Below are positions 62,563-64,000 of a stretch of DNA of 64,000 nucleotides, one piece after another. A program made the position numbers and the translations under genes. The first letter of the stretch is position 1, and every line of letters starts with the position of its first letter. Under the pieces are notes generated by a model that made no database searches, was not told where the DNA came from, and saw only the letters and a list, made by a program, of their open reading frames with translations. Origin of the DNA: Hirsutella rhossiliensis (taxonomy: Eukaryota; Ascomycota; Sordariomycetes; Hypocreales; Ophiocordycipitaceae); the NCBI RefSeq assembly GCF_020360975.1, contig NW_025408671.1, positions 4,712,001 to 4,776,000 of the forward strand, read 5' to 3'.

Positions 62563-64000
62563 TTTAAAAGCTAAGTAAGAGGCTAGAAGCTTACTATATA
62601 GTAAGGGGATAAAGACTAATTTCCTTCTTACTTATAATAGGGAAAGTACTTAAGTAGATACTTTAATAGGGACGAGGGTATATACTTAAAGTATACGTAG
62701 TATATAGCTAAGGATTAATAGAGCAATTAACTATATAATTATTTAATTATCGGTCTTATATATAGCTCTAAGGGCCTTAAGTTATAGATATAAGTCTTAG
62801 AGATTTCTTTACTTTATATCTCTTTATCTCTACTAAAGTCGCGTAACTAATAGCCTTTACTTTAAAGGGGAAAAATAAAAATTTAAATTAACTATAATTA
62901 AGGAAGATACTTAATTAGATAATTAAGGTCTTTATAAAGCCTTTAATTATACTTTAAAGTAAGTTAAAAGAGGGGGTGCTAGGGGTCTTATCCTTTTAAC
63001 GGGCTAATATCTATAGGGGTGCGATCTTACCTATTAAACTCCTCCCTAGCGACTTTCCGACCTAAGATACTAATAGAAAAGGCGCGATAATAATAAGTAA
63101 GGCTCTCTTCCTAAGTATATAAGTAAGTAAATAAACTATTAATAGAACTTTTCTCCTTTACTATAATCCCTTCCTTTTATGTTATTTATTCCTTCCTTTA
63201 CTTATAAGCTACTCGTTTAGCTCTTTCTTATCTTTACTTATATACTTCCTTCTTTAAATAATTATCTACTACCCCTTATATACGCTCTTAAGTATTCGCG
63301 CTTATTATTCTTAAGGGCGTTAGGGAAATAAAGTAATTAGTATCTTTACTAGTCTATAGCTTTAGGTATAGCTAGATTAAATAAGCTATAAAGTCTTATA
63401 AACTAGTTATTATTGCGTCGCTAGTAGTCCTATATAAATATATAGAATTATAGTCGTTAATATCCTAGTAGTAGTTTTAATATATTCCTAGGTTTTTAAC
63501 TCCTTTAACCTAGGAGGGTTTAAAGCCTAGTATAAACCTTATAGGAACTATAGCTAGAGAGGCTATTACTATACTTTATTTCTAGGGAGTAATAAGGCGC
63601 GCCGTAGGCGTTACTAGAGTCTTTAGCCTTAGGGTAATTAACCGAGCGCTTAGTAATTTTAAAGTCTTAGGGCGAGTTAGTAGCCGCGCTATCTACCTTT
63701 CTTCCTTACTAGCTTCTTATTAAGCTATCGGTAGGGGTACGGTTATAAGTCTTTTACTCCTTTATACGTTTAGAGGGATCGTTAGTAGCGGGCGAGGAGT
63801 AGGCCTATTCTCGATTCCTATTAATATAATTAGATAGTTAGGGGTCTTTTTAAGGAGGAGTCTTATAAAGAAACCGCGCGTAGCTTAAGCGATCGGGTTA
63901 GGTTGCTCTATAAGGGTAGCTAGCGTAGTTAGCTCTTTTCTCGCTCTCCTTACTATATAAGCTAGTTCTATATCTCTTTAAAGCGGTGGTTTCTATCCGC
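62563..64000 (-). pseudogene. Unidentified decayed reading frame at the window end
   Basis: From about 64,000 down to about 63,100 a minus-strand frame continues for some 300 codons with stops that are mainly TAA and TAG. It includes EQPNPIA, a KGVKNLGIY block, TSKDTNYFISLTPLRIISANT and GVVDNYLKKEVYK, with Lys/Arg/Glu-rich helical character near its end. The composition and stop pattern suggest another transposon protein (gag-like or ORF1-like), cut by the window edge. I cannot name a family. The part from 62,563 to about 63,100 shows nothing recognisable. Confidence 0.45.

Overview
The window looks like a chromosome segment of a filamentous ascomycete. Gene content and style point to Sordariomycetes, perhaps Hypocreales, but this is an inference. 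The evidence is GC-rich genes with short GT-AG introns (about 49-160 nt) and clear branch points, fungal-type regulators, and a transposon block mutated in the manner of RIP (repeat-induced point mutation). No rRNA, tRNA or CRISPR was recognised.

Positions 1 to about 38,150 are ordinary euchromatin with eleven protein genes: a GH47 alpha-1,2-mannosidase (850-2662, +); a conserved fungal protein of unknown function (3913-5373, -); a Zn2Cys6 transcription factor (5945-8853, -, 3' end unresolved); a 4.5-kb gene-free interval with microsatellites; separase (13419-19769, -); a small mitochondrial membrane protein (20106-20742, +); a sirtuin (20805-21998, -); an MMT-type cation diffusion facilitator (23555-24817, +, 5' end unresolved); xylulokinase (25171-27137, +); splicing factor Cwc15 (27345-28406, -); phosphatidylinositol 4-kinase Pik1 (29117-32289, -); NC2-alpha/DRAP1 histone-fold protein (33481-34443, -); and an alpha/beta hydrolase (36451-37906, -), which makes twelve with the hydrolase. 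They are mostly housekeeping genes with no shared pathway. Most exon joins below were worked out from splice sites and phase.

From about 38,150 to 64,000 the sequence changes sharply to TpA-rich DNA in which CpA and TpG are almost absent while CpG persists, as expected from heavy RIP. It is a nested transposon graveyard. A Tad1-like LINE (+) is split by a Ty3/gypsy chromovirus (39,910-47,742, +) with two 470-bp LTRs and a 5-bp target duplication ATAAC. The LINE resumes at 47,743 and is cut again by a Ty1/copia element (about 49,170-55,526, -) with 474-bp LTRs. A second, more decayed Ty3/gypsy element (about 55,588-62,562, +) follows, then an unidentified decayed reading frame on the minus strand up to the window end. 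All element genes are broken by TAA/TAG stops.

The least ordinary item is a separate reading frame, antisense to the chromovirus and lying between its chromodomain and 3' LTR. It has a Cys-rich N-terminus and a Leu/Arg-rich middle part.
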